The notes beneath the pieces were generated by a model, which was not told where the DNA came from, made no database searches, and was given only the letters and a program-made list of their open reading frames with translations. 64,000 nt of DNA, taken from Phragmites australis (lineage: Eukaryota > Streptophyta > Magnoliopsida > Poales > Poaceae). This document shows, piece by piece, positions 38,753 through 51,695 of this stretch (positions are counted from its first letter, which is position 1; each line of letters starts with the position of its first letter). A program made the position numbers and the translations under genes. Location of the stretch: assembly GCF_958298935.1 (NCBI RefSeq), contig NC_084939.1:7455501-7519500 (forward strand), in the 5' to 3' direction.

Positions 38753-39548
38753 ATCGGAGCTCCTGAAGCGTTTTTCTTCTTCACCGGCTCTGGAACAAGC
38801 CGAAGGGGGCATGTGATGACTCCAGTGGACATGGTGGAAACAAAGAGGAGGATCTCGGTGGACTTGGGCAGCGTGAGGAAGCTGGGCGGAGAATGGGCTG
38901 GCAGAAGCAGTAGCTTGCTGGAGACGGGCTATTTTCGGACTATACTGTGTACGCAACCAGGCACGGCGCAGTTATAAGCCGTGGCGGGTGAACTCGTGTG
39001 GTTTGTCGCTGAACTGAACGGTGAAACCGGGAAGAAGGTTCCTGTGGAATAGACCTTCTTCTTCCCCACGTCAAGCTCTATCTTCTACCATTTCTACCTC
39101 TCTTCTATCTCCGATCTAGCTCGGGTCCGTTACACGCAGGCACTAGCTGCAGGCAGGCCATGGTAGAGCTGTGCCACATGCATGTATCTTGCATCAAATC
39201 TGCAGCAAGGAGTCAAGGGCATTTGTATTAAGAACTTGCAAGTGGTGATTATTATAATGTTTGGTGTGTTAAGGTAACTCAGCTTAGTTAAGGTTTATCT
39301 GTGTTATGCTGTTTTTGCTACTTTTGGGAACATTTGTTTTTCCCTGTTTGGCTGCTGGATCGATAATTGAGTTGGTGGATTAAACGGCTTTTACCTATAA
39401 ACTAAGAAGCGCCTAGTGGATTCTGATGGGGACAAGCGCAGGGGCTTATTCGCAATCATCTGGGTTAGCTTTGGGATGAAGTATGAATAATCAGATAGCT
39501 AGCGATCAAGCAGAAGCGCGGTTTTTCTTTCTTTCTTTCTTTTTTAAA
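38753..39548. other. No gene recognised
   Basis: A GC-rich frame at 38747-38977 (plus; HVMTPVDMVETKRRISVDLG) looks protein-like but I do not recognise it and see no continuation. The rest is unassigned. Confidence 0.35.
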
Positions 39549-42500
39549 TGATATTGACGATTAAAAAGGCGTGAATAGTCATCTTAATAATTTTTTTTTT
39601 GAAATTGATGGTATTTCTATAGTTGGATCACCCAATGTACCTCAAAACTTAAGTGAAAGTAAAAATGAAGAGAAGTTTTAACAAAAAAAATCGAGACAAC
39701 ATGGCTCTACGAATGATATATGAATCATAGTTTCCATTTAAGATCAATCCATATGTCTTAGCACTCGAAAGATCAAAACCAGCAAAGAATAAGAAAAGAT
39801 AAACACTGAGCAACAGAACTCTCCAAATTGATTGTCTAGAAGTGTCACACATGATTTTAAGACCAAAACAAAATGTGAACCATATGTATGCTAGGATCAG
39901 TTTACACATACATATAGCGATGTTATTAATAGATAACAGACACAATGCTCATTATTACAATATTATTTAATACAAAATGACCATATGGGTCTAATGGGTC
40001 TAAAGAAAATTACGCAGCAGCGGAAAAGAAACACAACGTAGCTCCACGCCATAGGTAGTCGACTGGAAGCTCCACAAACTTAGAACTCTGCACCATCTTC
40101 AAGATATTCTTCAAAAAGCTTTACATTCTGAAAAGCAAGTATGAGTATTTCCAATACTCAACAAGTAGGAAAAAAGTATGATATGGTCGCTTGAACAAAG
40201 ATTTTCTATTCTCTAGGGTTTTATTTGCATAAAAACCAGTTTAAGTCTAAACTATAGAAAAATAGTTTTATTTTATAAAGGAAAGAGGTGCAAAAAGATA
40301 TCTTTTAACCTCCGAGAATTCAACCATTTCTTAACCATTGAAAACATCCACCCGACTAATCATATGAGGGTCCATGCCGCTCATAACCGTGAGCACAGCT
40401 GAATATTCAGTTTGACACTCTGCAGAGTTTGTACATTTTACTAACGAGTTGCAATGAGCTCTTTTGCCAGTAGCCATCGATACCTTACACACTTCCGAGG
40501 TGTGTGCCAAGAGATCACTACGAGGCTTTTCCAAAGAGTCTCCCAGTATGCACTTGCCCACTGAGGTTTCACCGCCGTACATAAGTGGAGTAACCCTCCA
40601 CCTCAGAAGCCCCCTCTTGTGCTAGGTAGAATCGGGAAGTACCCATTCCTTCTCTACACATCCAATTGGCTCATACACCACTGGAAGAACGTCTAATTAC
40701 TTAGCCAAGCCGTACTATATAGGTCTTATGGTTGTACTATTATCATGGGTGGTCGCTCCATGAACCGGTCCTTAGTATGGTCTGGGCAAAACCGCCAACT
40801 ATCCCACATGGGTAATCACCAAACATATCTATCCAAGATATTCATGCCTAGAACACATCAACAGGCACACACCAACATACCCTTCTTGCCCAGAACCTAG
40901 ATTACTTGTTGCTAATTCGTATCATAACATCATTTCTACCTCAACTTTTAGTTTCAAAGCTCAGATTCATCATCTACAAACTACATGATCATCTAAAAGC
41001 ATGACTAAGCATAAACATGATATTATTGAGAAATAAGCATCTACAAGTGTAAAGCCTGTATATAAATCTAGTATTTGTTATACTACCTATTTCATCACAT
41101 AAACAAAATGCATGTTTTTGTAAAGACTGACTTTATAATAAGACTGGGCTCGCAACATGGTCAAGACACTTGCCTTCGTCAAGGTGATGCATAATTCCTT
41201 CAAAGTCTTCTTCCTGGAAATTCCCGAACTCTTGGATTGAATCATCTATATGAGCACACAATAAAAAATAAGAACATTATACTGGACAGCACTAAAACTG
41301 GATAAAAACCTTATAAAAAGATTCTACACATCGCTACAAGAATTTGAGCACAAAGATCGTCTAAATTGGAGCTACGAGCAAAAAGTTATGAGCATTTGAA
41401 GTTCCAAGGGTGTTTCTACAAATTTTACTTATTAATAGAGAATAAACTGATTATTATTATATTGAAAAACTGGTTTATTGCGCAATGATGATGTCATACA
41501 TTGGAAAAGAATTATTGCCGAGAGGAAAAACCCGCGTGGATCGAGTCCACCAGATGATGAATCGAGAGGAGCTCCTCGGTCCACAGGTCCACCGTGGACC
41601 GGAGTCCGGAGGTACTGGAGCGGCTCGGCACGGCGGCAGGTGGCCAGAGAATGGCCGGAGGATGGCCGGAACTGAGCACCGGTGGCTGGGATGCTCTGGT
41701 GAGCGGCGGAAGATGGAGGGGAGGCACCAGCGAAGTCACCCTGAGCGACGAGGAGACCGGAGCGGCGCCGGGGAGATCGGGCGACCACGGACATGGCAAC
41801 GGCGGTCAGTGAGGCGGTGGGAGAGGTGTTACGGCAGCTGAACGGCGACGTCAAGCTGCGGAATCGAGTCCGAGGTGTCCTACGAGGATGAAGAGCGAGT
41901 CAAGGAGGGTGGAGCCGGTACGACAGCACGAAATTGGAGGCGGCAGAGCTTCTCACTGGAGCCAAAGAAGAAGAGGCCGGCGACAGTGATTTGAGCGAGG
42001 AAAATGGGGTACAAGCGGTGCAAAACCCGTGGAACTTTGCCAAAGAGAGGACGGGCAGCTTAAAAAGAGGAGATGACAGCCGGAGTAGTCGGAATTGGAA
42101 GAGAAAGGGGCGGCGACCATATCTTTGATGGCCGACGGTTTTTCTCGCCTTGAATGCGCAATAGAGAAGGGGAAAAGAGGGGGAAACAAGCGAGGGAGCC
42201 TTATTGACGTTTAAGGGCTCGAATCCGGCCGTTGATGGGAGAGGAGAGGGTGTGAGTGAGACGAAAATGACTGACAACCATTGATGCACAGGTGCAGCTG
42301 GAGGAAGAAGAAAGGAGCCAGGGCGGGCGGCTCGGCTTAGCTGCAGCGTGGCTCGGCTTGACGTGGTTTGAGTCGGGCCTGCTGGTCAGCGAGGGCGGGG
42401 GCGGCTCGAGAAGGGCAGGCCGGCTCTGCCGGGTGGCCAGCCCAGCGCGTGCGGGAGGAGGCCGGGCCGAGGCCCAAGCTGGAGAGGGAGGGGAAACCAG

Positions 42501-44623
42501 GCCCGAGAGAGGAAGGGAAGGAGGGAGGGTTTGAGCCGGATTTTGAATGGATTTTGGCCCAAGTTGAAGATTCTTTTGTTTCTCTTTTTTATTTCTTTCA
42601 AATTTTATTTCTAATTTGAATCTAAACCGAATTCAAACGAGTTTTTGAAACATTTTTCACCCAAAAATTCTAGAGAGTGAGAAAAAGGGGCCTACTGCAA
42701 CTACAGAGCCAACATGAATGTAACAGATGAAAATATAATCTAAGTTATTTATTTTTGACTTATGAAAATATCATTTTTACCCTAAGCTAATGGTGATGCT
42801 ATCGCCAATTTGTGGGCAAAATTTTAATAATTCACAAAACTAAAAATTATGGTGTTACAAGAGGCAAGAGAACTCAAAACCCTATCACATAAGCGTGTGT
42901 ATACGAATTTTATGTCTCTAGCAACAAGAAGAATGATCTCATAAGGTGCTGAAATTTCAGCTCAAAAACAAAAACGAAAATCAAAACAAAAAAAGAAAAA
43001 CTTGCACGCAAGGCAAGGGAACCAAGAGAGAAAAACTAGGAGGAGAATTCAAGCACATGAAACAAAATAAACTTTAGGTAAGCCCTATTTTAGGCAGATT
43101 ATAAAGATTTTCCTCTCAAAACTCACATATTATATAAGCTAAGCACTCATCCTTCTCTCTACTAAAATCCTAGCATAATACTCTCATATGAGAGACACAA
43201 GGGGTTCAAATGGCTGGTTCATCCTCTCCCATAGCCTTACCCATCTATTTATAGGTCTAGAAAACTTGACTCCCAAGTTTCCTAAATTTTTTCTAAAATA
43301 CTCATATCTTGTAGTACACTTATACCTACCACCGAGGATATTTTAGTCTATTTATTTATTGAACAGCTGTGGCGCCTTTACGACTTAGTTTCGTCTTGAC
43401 GCAAGCTTTGCGATGGTGCCATGTGCTCCTCTAGTCCTCTCACGGTTTTGAGGCCAAACCGTGAAACCCTAGCACGCTTCTCAATCCGTGGCTAGCCGCC
43501 ACTTGCTTCCACCTAAAGCAAGCGCTCCGATGATGACGCGTGTCCTCTATCTTGTGATCTTGACTGCCGGCAAGTCTCTCTTGCTCTCAATTACTTGAGC
43601 CGCCTTGTCACTTGCACCGGTATCCTCTTCACTTGACTTTGTCAACACGCCATCTTCATCCTCCATTTCATGCTTTGCTTGACCATCATGTGTACAGCTA
43701 GGGTCACTCTTGACTCTGCCCGATCCTCCTTGATTGTCCAGGATCAAGCACCCACTTAGCCCTAATCACCCAGCGTCGACCGCCAAGTTGCATCCATGAC
43801 CTGCACACCATGAAACAAGAAAACACATTTCACCACACTCCAAAATATCTTCAAGTTAGCACAAAATCGAAAACTTCAGCTCAGAGCACATTCTGCAGAA
43901 AACGTGAACACCGGATGTTCCGGTATGTTCTGCTCCTGAACATGGGACCGTTTGGTGAGTGTAACATTATCTGTTCTAGAAACATTTTGCTCTCTGCAAG
44001 AAAATGTTCATTGAAAGCTTCCGATGATCTCATGTCCATCACCAGATAATCCGATGTGTACCAATCCAACGAACCACTCTTATGAAACCTCTCTATAACA
44101 ACAGGTCTGATGCTTTCTTCGGTGTTCATAATTACAATATCGGACTATCCGGCATACATAAACAGACTTGGTGCCAAAAATCTCCTTCCTGCAGAAAATA
44201 CTCCAGCACTCTCAAAGTCCATCACCGAACTATCCGGTGTTTGCTTTTATTTTTTTGCTTCAGCACTGAAAATGCTTCGGTGATACCCTCCGGTGTAGGC
44301 ACCACACTCACAGTACCTTCCGGTGCATTGATCTCCAATTTTGCCTGAAAAATTGCTCTCTGCAAGAAATAGTCCAGTGAGTATACATTGCCCACATCGG
44401 AACTTCCGGTGAACACCGGAACATACGATGTTCAGACCAGAACTTTCGGTGTGTGTAATTTTTCTGCGTACAGAAAAGAATTCATCAATTCAAAACACTG
44501 CCAACTCGAGTTAGATATAAACAAGAACAAGCATCCACAAACACATACTAAGTTCAAGATACATCAACTGTTGTCAATGCCTCATCACATAAAAACCAAA
44601 GCACTTCTCCACTTGGTTTCTTA
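39549..44623 (-). repeat. 3' LTR of the copia element (interrupted)
   Basis: Matches 51696-54014 segment by segment, e.g. TTAGCACTCGAAAGATCA near 39756, the polyA-rich AAACAAAAACGAAAATCAAA block near 42965, GCGTCGACCGCCAAGTTGCA near 43772, and the CCGGTG-repeat region 43900-44460. The first about 30 bp are diverged (TGATATTGACG versus TGTAGGCACGAG). Bounded on the right by the polypurine tract. Confidence 0.85.
39843..42859 (-). mobile_element. Long gypsy solo LTR, 3017 bp, near-TSD AGAAG/AGAGG
   Basis: On the minus strand it starts TGTAACACCATAATTTTTAG and ends ATCATGTGTGACA. It interrupts the copia LTR between TTGATTGTCTAG and AACTCAAAACCC, which are nearly adjacent in the sister LTR at 51990. 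The flanks AGAAG and AGAGG differ by one base. Same family as 32168-35362, in the opposite orientation. The GC-rich frames at 41432-42601 are its transcribed region, not genes. Confidence 0.83.
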
Positions 44624-44634
44624 ATCTCTCCCTT
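44624..44634 (-). promoter_or_regulatory. Polypurine tract of the copia element
   Basis: AAGGGAGAGAT on the minus strand immediately before the 3' LTR; it would prime plus-strand DNA synthesis. Confidence 0.7.
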
Positions 44635-46033
44635 GATGAGTGCATTGACAACCCTCAAAGTACAATTTAGGATAGAAGAAGTGAAGTATATCCAAATGAC
44701 TAAAAACTCAAGAAAGAGTAGAAAAAAATCACTTGGCATAAGATAGATTACAAAAGGCCGAAGATAGGAAAAGACAAGCCAAAACAATAAAATATCTAGA
44801 AAAGCTCAAAAACTTAAAAACAAAGGCTCCCCCTTGATAAATGCATAATTTTCACTTTTCTTTGAGATTTGTTGCAAATTTTTCTCATTTCTCCTCCTTT
44901 ATAGCATATTCTCTTCTCTGTGCATATGCTCTCTCCTTTGGCAATGCAAATATCAAGGATAAAATATTATACAATATATGAATATGCAAACCTAATGAGC
45001 TTTCACAAGTATACCATAAAAGTATTGGCAAAAGCTAGAAACATCAAAGGGTTCTGAAAAGTAGAAAGTGGAGCTCACAATTGCATAGAGGCTCAAAAAG
45101 AGACAGTATCACAAGAACGTGAAGCTTTATAAGCTAAACTCGAAGAATTGGTTGACACATTGAAGTTCAAATAGCCAAATCATGTTAAAAGTGACCACCA
45201 CATAAGCATCCACTCGTGCCGAGGCAATACAAGTATTAAGAACTAGCCAACTTCAATCTCAAACTAGGCAAACAAGCATTCATGACAATAGGCTTTGCAA
45301 ACGCTCACATATGAAACCAAGACTTAGATTGATCAAGTGATTAAAAAGAATTAAACAGTTAGGCATATTTCTTTAAATTTTATTTTATCCTCAAGTTGCC
45401 TCTTATCCCAGCAAAATGTCACGTGACTGTGTATGGCAAACACATTGAGGCTTCAAGACAACCGTATTGGATCACATTTTAGTATAAGAGACTTGATTTT
45501 TCATGATCATTCGATTCACACAAGTTACGAAGATGGTCACAAGATCAAGTTAAATATTGCCTTTGCGACATAAGAAACACATGTTCCCCCAAGGTTCTAT
45601 CATGAGCTAGACATTTAACAAAGATAGAAAATATAGTGTAATGTTCCCCAATCCACTATCGTGAACCAAGAAGACCTATAACAAGATATTCATCATATTA
45701 GCCTTAACACAAGCATTGACTAAGACTAAGTAATTACAAACATGGAGATCAAGAATGTAGCATTTCATAGCCTACATGATTCATAAAATTACCAAATTTC
45801 ATCTTAAGGAAAGCAAGCTTGCTTGAAATGTATCATGACAAAGCACCAAGAAGAGCCTAAGATTAAAAGATTGCTCCACACAACTACTCAACTTAGTCCA
45901 AATTCAAGTCTAGCAATAAAAAATGCTAAAGACATACAAGTCAAAGCTCAACTATTATGATTTTCTTACATAATGAAATGTAATGCAAATGCAACAAAAA
46001 TAAGATAGAGAATGTACAAAGGACAACTCCCCC
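44635..46033 (-). other. Copia 3' untranslated region
   Basis: 1.4 kb between the RNase H stop and the polypurine tract. AT-rich with no env-like frame that I recognise, although some Sireviruses carry an extra ORF here. Confidence 0.6.
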
Positions 46034-48832
46034 TCACACAATGCCATAGAGATGACACATACCAAGCTCTCCTCTCAAATATGCAAATCTTATAGCATCT
46101 AGAGGCTTGGTGAATATATTGGCTAGCTGGTGTTGGGTATCTATGTAGCTCAACTCAATATCTCCCTTCTCATTGTGGTCTCTTAGAAAGTAGAATCTCA
46201 TATCTATGTGTTTGGTTCTGGAGTATTGAATTGAGTTATTGGTTAAGCTTATGGCACTGGTGTTGTCACACAAAAGTGGCACACTCCTGAAATTCTACCC
46301 AAAATCCCTCAAAGTAGAAACTATCCACAAAATCTTTGAGCAACAGCTAGCAGTAGCTACATATTTAGCTTCAGCAGTAGACTGCGCAACCCTAGACTGT
46401 TTGTGAGAAGACCAACACACAAGAGAAGTACCTAAGAAGTGACAAGTACCGAATGTACTTTTCCTATCAATTCTACAACCAGCAATATCTGCATCCAAAA
46501 AACCTTGAAGGAAAAGCAAAGAGGAAGTAGAAAACCAAAGCCCATACTCGAGAGTGTGCTTGAAGTATCTCAGAATGCATTTCACCGTTCGGCGGTGAGA
46601 CATCCTTGGTGAAACTTGGAAGCGAGCACACAAGCAGACAACAAAGTGGATGTCGGGTCTTGTCGCCATCAAGTACAAGAGAGAGCCGATCATGCTCCTA
46701 TACTCCCACTGGTCCACCTCCTCGCCACCTTCATCTAGATCAAGTACGGTCGAGGTAGCCATCGGTGTTGCCAAGGGCTTCACATCACTCATGTCGAACT
46801 TCTTCAGCAAATCCTTGGTGTACTTCGTTTGGTGGATGAATACACCTTGCTTAAATTACTTGATTTGCAACCCAAGGAAGAAGTTGAGCTCGTCCATCAT
46901 CAACATCTTGAACTCTCTGCTCATAGTTTCTACAAACTTGGCCATAAGTGCATGATAAGAGCCACAAAAAATGATATCATCTACATATATCTGAACAAGT
47001 AAGAAATCATTGCCATGCCTGAGAGGGAACAAAGTTTTATCAACTGACCCCATCACATACCCATACTCTAGCAAGAAAGACCTAAACCTATCATACCAAG
47101 CTCTAGGTGCCTGCTTAAGCCCATACAAAACCTTTCTAAGCTTATAAACTCTATGTGTGTATTTGAAGCGCTCAAAGTCTGGGGTTTCTCTAACATAGAC
47201 CTCTTACTGAATGAAATCATTTAGGAAAGCACTATTGACATCCATTTGATACAACTTGAAACCCTTGGATGCCATAAATGTAAGAAGGATCCTAATGACT
47301 TCTAGCCTAGCTAAAGGTGCAAAGGTCTCTCCAAAGTCTATCCCCTCAACCTAAGTGAAACCCTGAGTCACTAGTCTATCCTTATTTCTCACTACAGACC
47401 TATTCTCCCCTTGTTTATTTTTGAAAACCTATTTTGTGCCTATAGTGTGAACATTAGGGGGTGGCTCTACAAGGACCCAAACTCGGTTTCTCGCAAAATT
47501 TTTAAGTTCTTCATGCATGGCATTGACCCAATTTGAATCAAATAAAACATGTCCAACATCATGGTGCTCAAAAGAAGCAACGAATGCGAAATCAGTAAAA
47601 TGAGCATGAGAAGCGGTCTTGGACATCGTTACACTCTCATCAAGATCTCCGATCATAATGTGTGGAGGGTATCACCGCTGAATGTGTTGAGGAGCCTCAC
47701 GCCTAGAGGTGAACTTCCCCTCAACCTGTGCTGGTGCAGGCTCGAGAGTAGCAGAAGTGGAATTAGATGCTGCAGGACTTTCTGCTGGAGTAGAAGTAGG
47801 AGCCAGCTCTAGAGCAAGTGTGGTAGAGGAAAGTAGTGGATCATTCTCATCAATACAAAGAGCTGGAAGGTCGCCAGCTACAAAGATGCTCTTTCTCATC
47901 TCCTGATCACCTGCACACTTGAAAATAGAACTAGCACAGGGGGTTGACTCATCAAAAGTCACATCACAGGATTCTACGATGGTATTAGTGTAAAGATTGT
48001 AAACCCTATAAATATAAGTATGAAGAGAATACCCCAAGAAAATTCCATCGAAAGATCATGACTTGAACTTGTCTAGATTGCCATGCTTTATGATGAAGCA
48101 CCGACATCCAAAAACTCTCAAATGCGAAACCTTCAGTTTTCTCCCAAAGCGCGACTCATAAGAAGTCAAATTCAAGATTGAGCATAAGAAAATTTGATTT
48201 GAGATGTAGCACGCTATGCTAATGGCCTTAGCCCAAAACTTTCTAGGAGTCCTATGATCATTGAGTATCGTCCTAACCATCTCAATCAAAGTCCTGTTCT
48301 TTGTCTCAACCACGTCATTCTACTGAGGAATGTGTGGGGCAGAAAACTGATGCTCAATGTCATGCTCAAGATAGAAAGCATCAAAGAGATAGTTCTTGAA
48401 CTCAGTGTCATTATCATTGTGAATTGCTTTCAATGTAACAGGGAATTCCTTGAACAATCTCAAAGCTAAGGTCCAAAAGTGTGAGAACACTTCATCCTTG
48501 CTCACAAGAAGGAAGACCCAAGAGTAGCAAGAGAAATCAACAACAATGACAAGAACATACCACTTCCTTCCCGCCGAACGAACTTGAGAAGGACCAACGA
48601 TGTCCATATGGAGAAGTTCTCATCGTTCAGTTATCACCAGATTGACTGGTGGATGGGAGGCAACAACCATCTTGCTATACCGACAAGAAGCATGAACAAG
48701 ATTCTTCTCAAACTTGAGCTTGGGTAATCCTCGGATCAAGCCTAGGGCACTCAAATGAGTAAGCAAATCAAAGCTCATGTGCCCTAGTCTCCTATGCCAC
48801 ATCCAAACCTTAGAAGAAGGTTGAGTAATCAA
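46034..48832 (-). pseudogene. Copia pol remnant: GAG-pre-integrase, integrase, RT, RNase H
   Basis: GAG-pre-integrase at 48832-48620 (WHRRLGHMSFDLLTHLSALG). The integrase core starts MDIVGPSQVRS (48607), with IHNDNDTEFKN and, after an in-frame stop, NDVVETKNRTLIEM, so the D,D,E residues survive; FWAKAISIACYISNQ and HLRVFGCRCF follow. RT includes [15 protein letters not shown] (about 47230), YGLKQAPRAWYDRF (47120) and the catalytic QIYVDDIIF (46980). RNase H includes DADIAGCRIDRKSTFG (46500), STAEAKYVATASC (46370), CDNTSAISLTNN (46260) and HIDMRFYFLRD. Multiple stops and frame shifts make it non-functional. Confidence 0.93.
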
Positions 48833-49074
48833 GCAATGAGAAGAACCAAGAGACTCAGAAAACTTAGCTCAAAAAACTCTCCTAACTTGAGAAATCTTGC
48901 AAATAAAAATGCTAGAAAAATCGAGAACTTGAGAAGTATCACATTTGAAACGCGCTTCCAAGTTCTCATCCAACAACTGAGATACAGAAAGAAGGTTGTA
49001 TCCCAGATGCTCCACCAAAACTACATCTTTGAGAGTGAAACTCTCATTCACCCTTACCATACCTTTGGCTTTCA

Positions 49075-51632
49075 CCCTTCATTTCCGATTATCCCTGAAT
49101 GTGATGTACTCATGTCACTTTATGGGGGTAAGGCTCGAGAACCATGATAAATCTCTGGTCATGTGGCGCGAACAACTGTAGTCAATGAGACACTTGTTCT
49201 CCAGGCCTCCACCTGCCACCTACATATAAGAAGAATAATAGGTGGATGATTTAGTACTAGGGTTAGTCAAAAACCTCTTAGAAATCCAGTACTGGGTCAT
49301 CCGCCTTGAAGTGGTAAAAGCAGGTGTAGGTAAAGCAGGTCTAGTACGCTGAGGGTGAGTACCATGATGAGGAAAACGTAGTCCACCAAAGCGCTGAGAC
49401 TCAAAACCTCTTAAACATGGACCAAAACCATATGAGTCGTAGAAAAATCCACGTCGGGCAACACCTCTAGGAAGAGACTGAAAAGCGCTAGGGACTCGTG
49501 AGTGGAAGCGAGGAAAAGGCTCATGTACACAACGAGAGGGGTGGTACATATCCCGGGTGCTACACTCCCACTCATGCCACTTATCTCTCCTGCGGAGGAA
49601 GCAAAACCCAACTAAGTGACCCTCTCTTTGGCAGTAGGTGCAGTGGTAGAGTCTCTCGGGAACTTGATTACCGGTCACTCGGGGCTCTCTCATCTTAGGC
49701 TATGGAGCTCTTTTGGGTTGTGGCGTGGGTTTGTTCTTTGTGGGTTGAGGAATGAGTTTCTTGATGGGTTGTGTTGACATTGATTTTGGACTTCTCAGCT
49801 TCTAGGGTAGTAGGTGTGGTGAACACAGTGTTACTCTCTCCACTGTAAGCCACCTTCTCAAAACCCAAGTTAAGAGTCAAACCCGCCTTGCCATCACACA
49901 TCTTGGTCTTGGCCAAGATCAAATTTATTTTCCCTTTGCCCTCTGAGAACTTTTCCACCAGAGAAAGGAGATACTTATTCTCGGTCAAAAGCTTTTGAAC
50001 TTGCCCTCTAACCCAGCTGAGTTTGTCCTGAAAGATGATACAAATGGAATAATTTAGCTGCACATCCTTAGAACTCCCAGCACTCTCCAATCTAGACTCT
50101 AGCTCTTTCAGGAACTTGTCTTTTAGTTCAACATCCTTTGCAAGAAAAGGACAATTCTTACAAGGATATAAGAGAATAGACCTAAACTCCTCCTAAGGAG
50201 CTTCTTCTTGGCACTCTCAAGCCAACTGGTGACTTGAGCATACACATTACGAAGCTCGGCAAGTTCAACCATGACAATCAGACAACTCTCACACTCCTCA
50301 ACATTGGGCTTAGACCTAAGTAATGCAAGTTCAGTGGAGAAACTCTCATACTTAGACCTAAGATCCTTCAACTCACGCACATCTTTCTTAAGTAATCTAT
50401 CCTGGCTAATGAGAGCATCATTCAAGGTATCTACTTGAATCGAAAGCTGGTTGTAGGAAGGAAATACCTCAGAAGGATCTAGCTCGGGGTCGCTGTCATT
50501 GTTGTCTTCGCCACGAAGTAGAGGCCAGTGAAGTCCTTAGCCTTCTTCTTGTTCTTTGCTTACGATTCATCCTCCTCTGAGCTCTCTTCATTGCTGGAAG
50601 AAGTGTTGATGTCACTGAGAGCTGCCACGAACGCCCTAGAAGCCGCCTTGGCTGCTTCTTGGCCATCTTGTCACGGTTCTTCTTGAAGAAGGGCTTCTTT
50701 TTCTTCTTCTTATGCTTGTTGTAGTCATGGTCGCTATACTCCCTCTTCTTGAGCTTGGGATAGTCCGGCTTGAAGTGGGTAGTGTCACCGCACTCAAAGT
50801 AGGCACGAGAACCACCCCTCCTCTGGTCTCGATGATTGTTGTAGAAGCGGGTGAACTTCTTCATGATCAGCGCAAGGTCCTCATCATTCAAGGTGTTCAC
50901 ATGCTCCCCTGTGACAGAAACCAAGGAAGACAAAGCAAATCTACTCGATGAAGTGTTAGCACAAGAAAAGTCAACTACAGACTGATAGCCATCACCAGGT
51001 CCGAAAGCCAACGCCATGTTCTAGATAGGGGATTTTCGAGACCGATCTGAGCCACCTTAGCTATCTCAGTGGATTTGAGCTTGTTGAAGAGCTCATCATA
51101 AGTCAATGTGTCGTAACTTAGAGACTCTTCAATACTTGAGATCTTCACTTACCATATGCTATGGTCAAGAGCATAGAGAAATTTGATCGCTCTCTTGTGG
51201 TCAGAATAGGGCAAAATACTAGTTGATCGAAGGTTGCTAATAATCCTATCAAAGCGAGCGAATATCGTATCCAAAGACTCTCCACGGTCTTGCACAAACA
51301 TTTGGTATTCTTGGTTGTATGTGCTTTGACGTCTGGCCTTAATCTGATTAGTGCCTTCATGAAAGGCACTTAGAGTATTCCAGATCTCTCGGGAAGTACG
51401 GAGGTGTTGGACCCTATCAAACTCATTCTGACCCCGGCTAGTGAACAAAATATTTCTGGCCTTGCTATTGGCCTCATACTATTTGAGTCATGCGAGCAGT
51501 AGAGATCTCGTAGTTGGGATCAACTACTTCCCATATTGCACTTTTTTGGCTTAGAACATAAGCCTCCATGCACACCTTCCAGTACAAAAAATCACGGCTA
51601 TCAAACATCAGAATCTTCCCACTTCTCTCCAT
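49075..51632 (-). pseudogene. Copia gag-protease remnant
   Basis: ATG at 51632 starts MERSGKILMFDSRDFLYWKV. The capsid-like part continues through EFDRVQHLRTSREIWNTLSA (51430) and DELFNKLKS (51090). A first zinc knuckle near 50810-50770 reads YFECGDTTHFKPDY, both outer cysteines changed to tyrosine. A coiled-coil-rich extension (50425-49700) is followed by a second knuckle CTYCQREGHLVGFC (49640), intact. The protease active site near 49170 reads LIDYSCSRHMT, where D-S-G is expected. Frameshifts and stops separate these pieces. Confidence 0.88.
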
Positions 51633-51681
51633 GTCACCTATGGATCACATAGTCGGTTAAGGTCAACAAGTGATCAAACTA

Positions 51682-51693
51682 GCTCTGGTACCA
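51682..51693 (-). promoter_or_regulatory. Copia primer binding site
   Basis: TGGTACCAGAGC on the minus strand, two bases inside the LTR end at 51696. One base differs from the usual initiator tRNA-Met complement TGGTATCAGAGC. Confidence 0.8.
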
Positions 51694-51695
51694 AT

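Noticed and set aside
41432..42619. GC-rich frames resembling a short gene
   Set aside because: They fall inside the gypsy solo LTR at 39843-42859.
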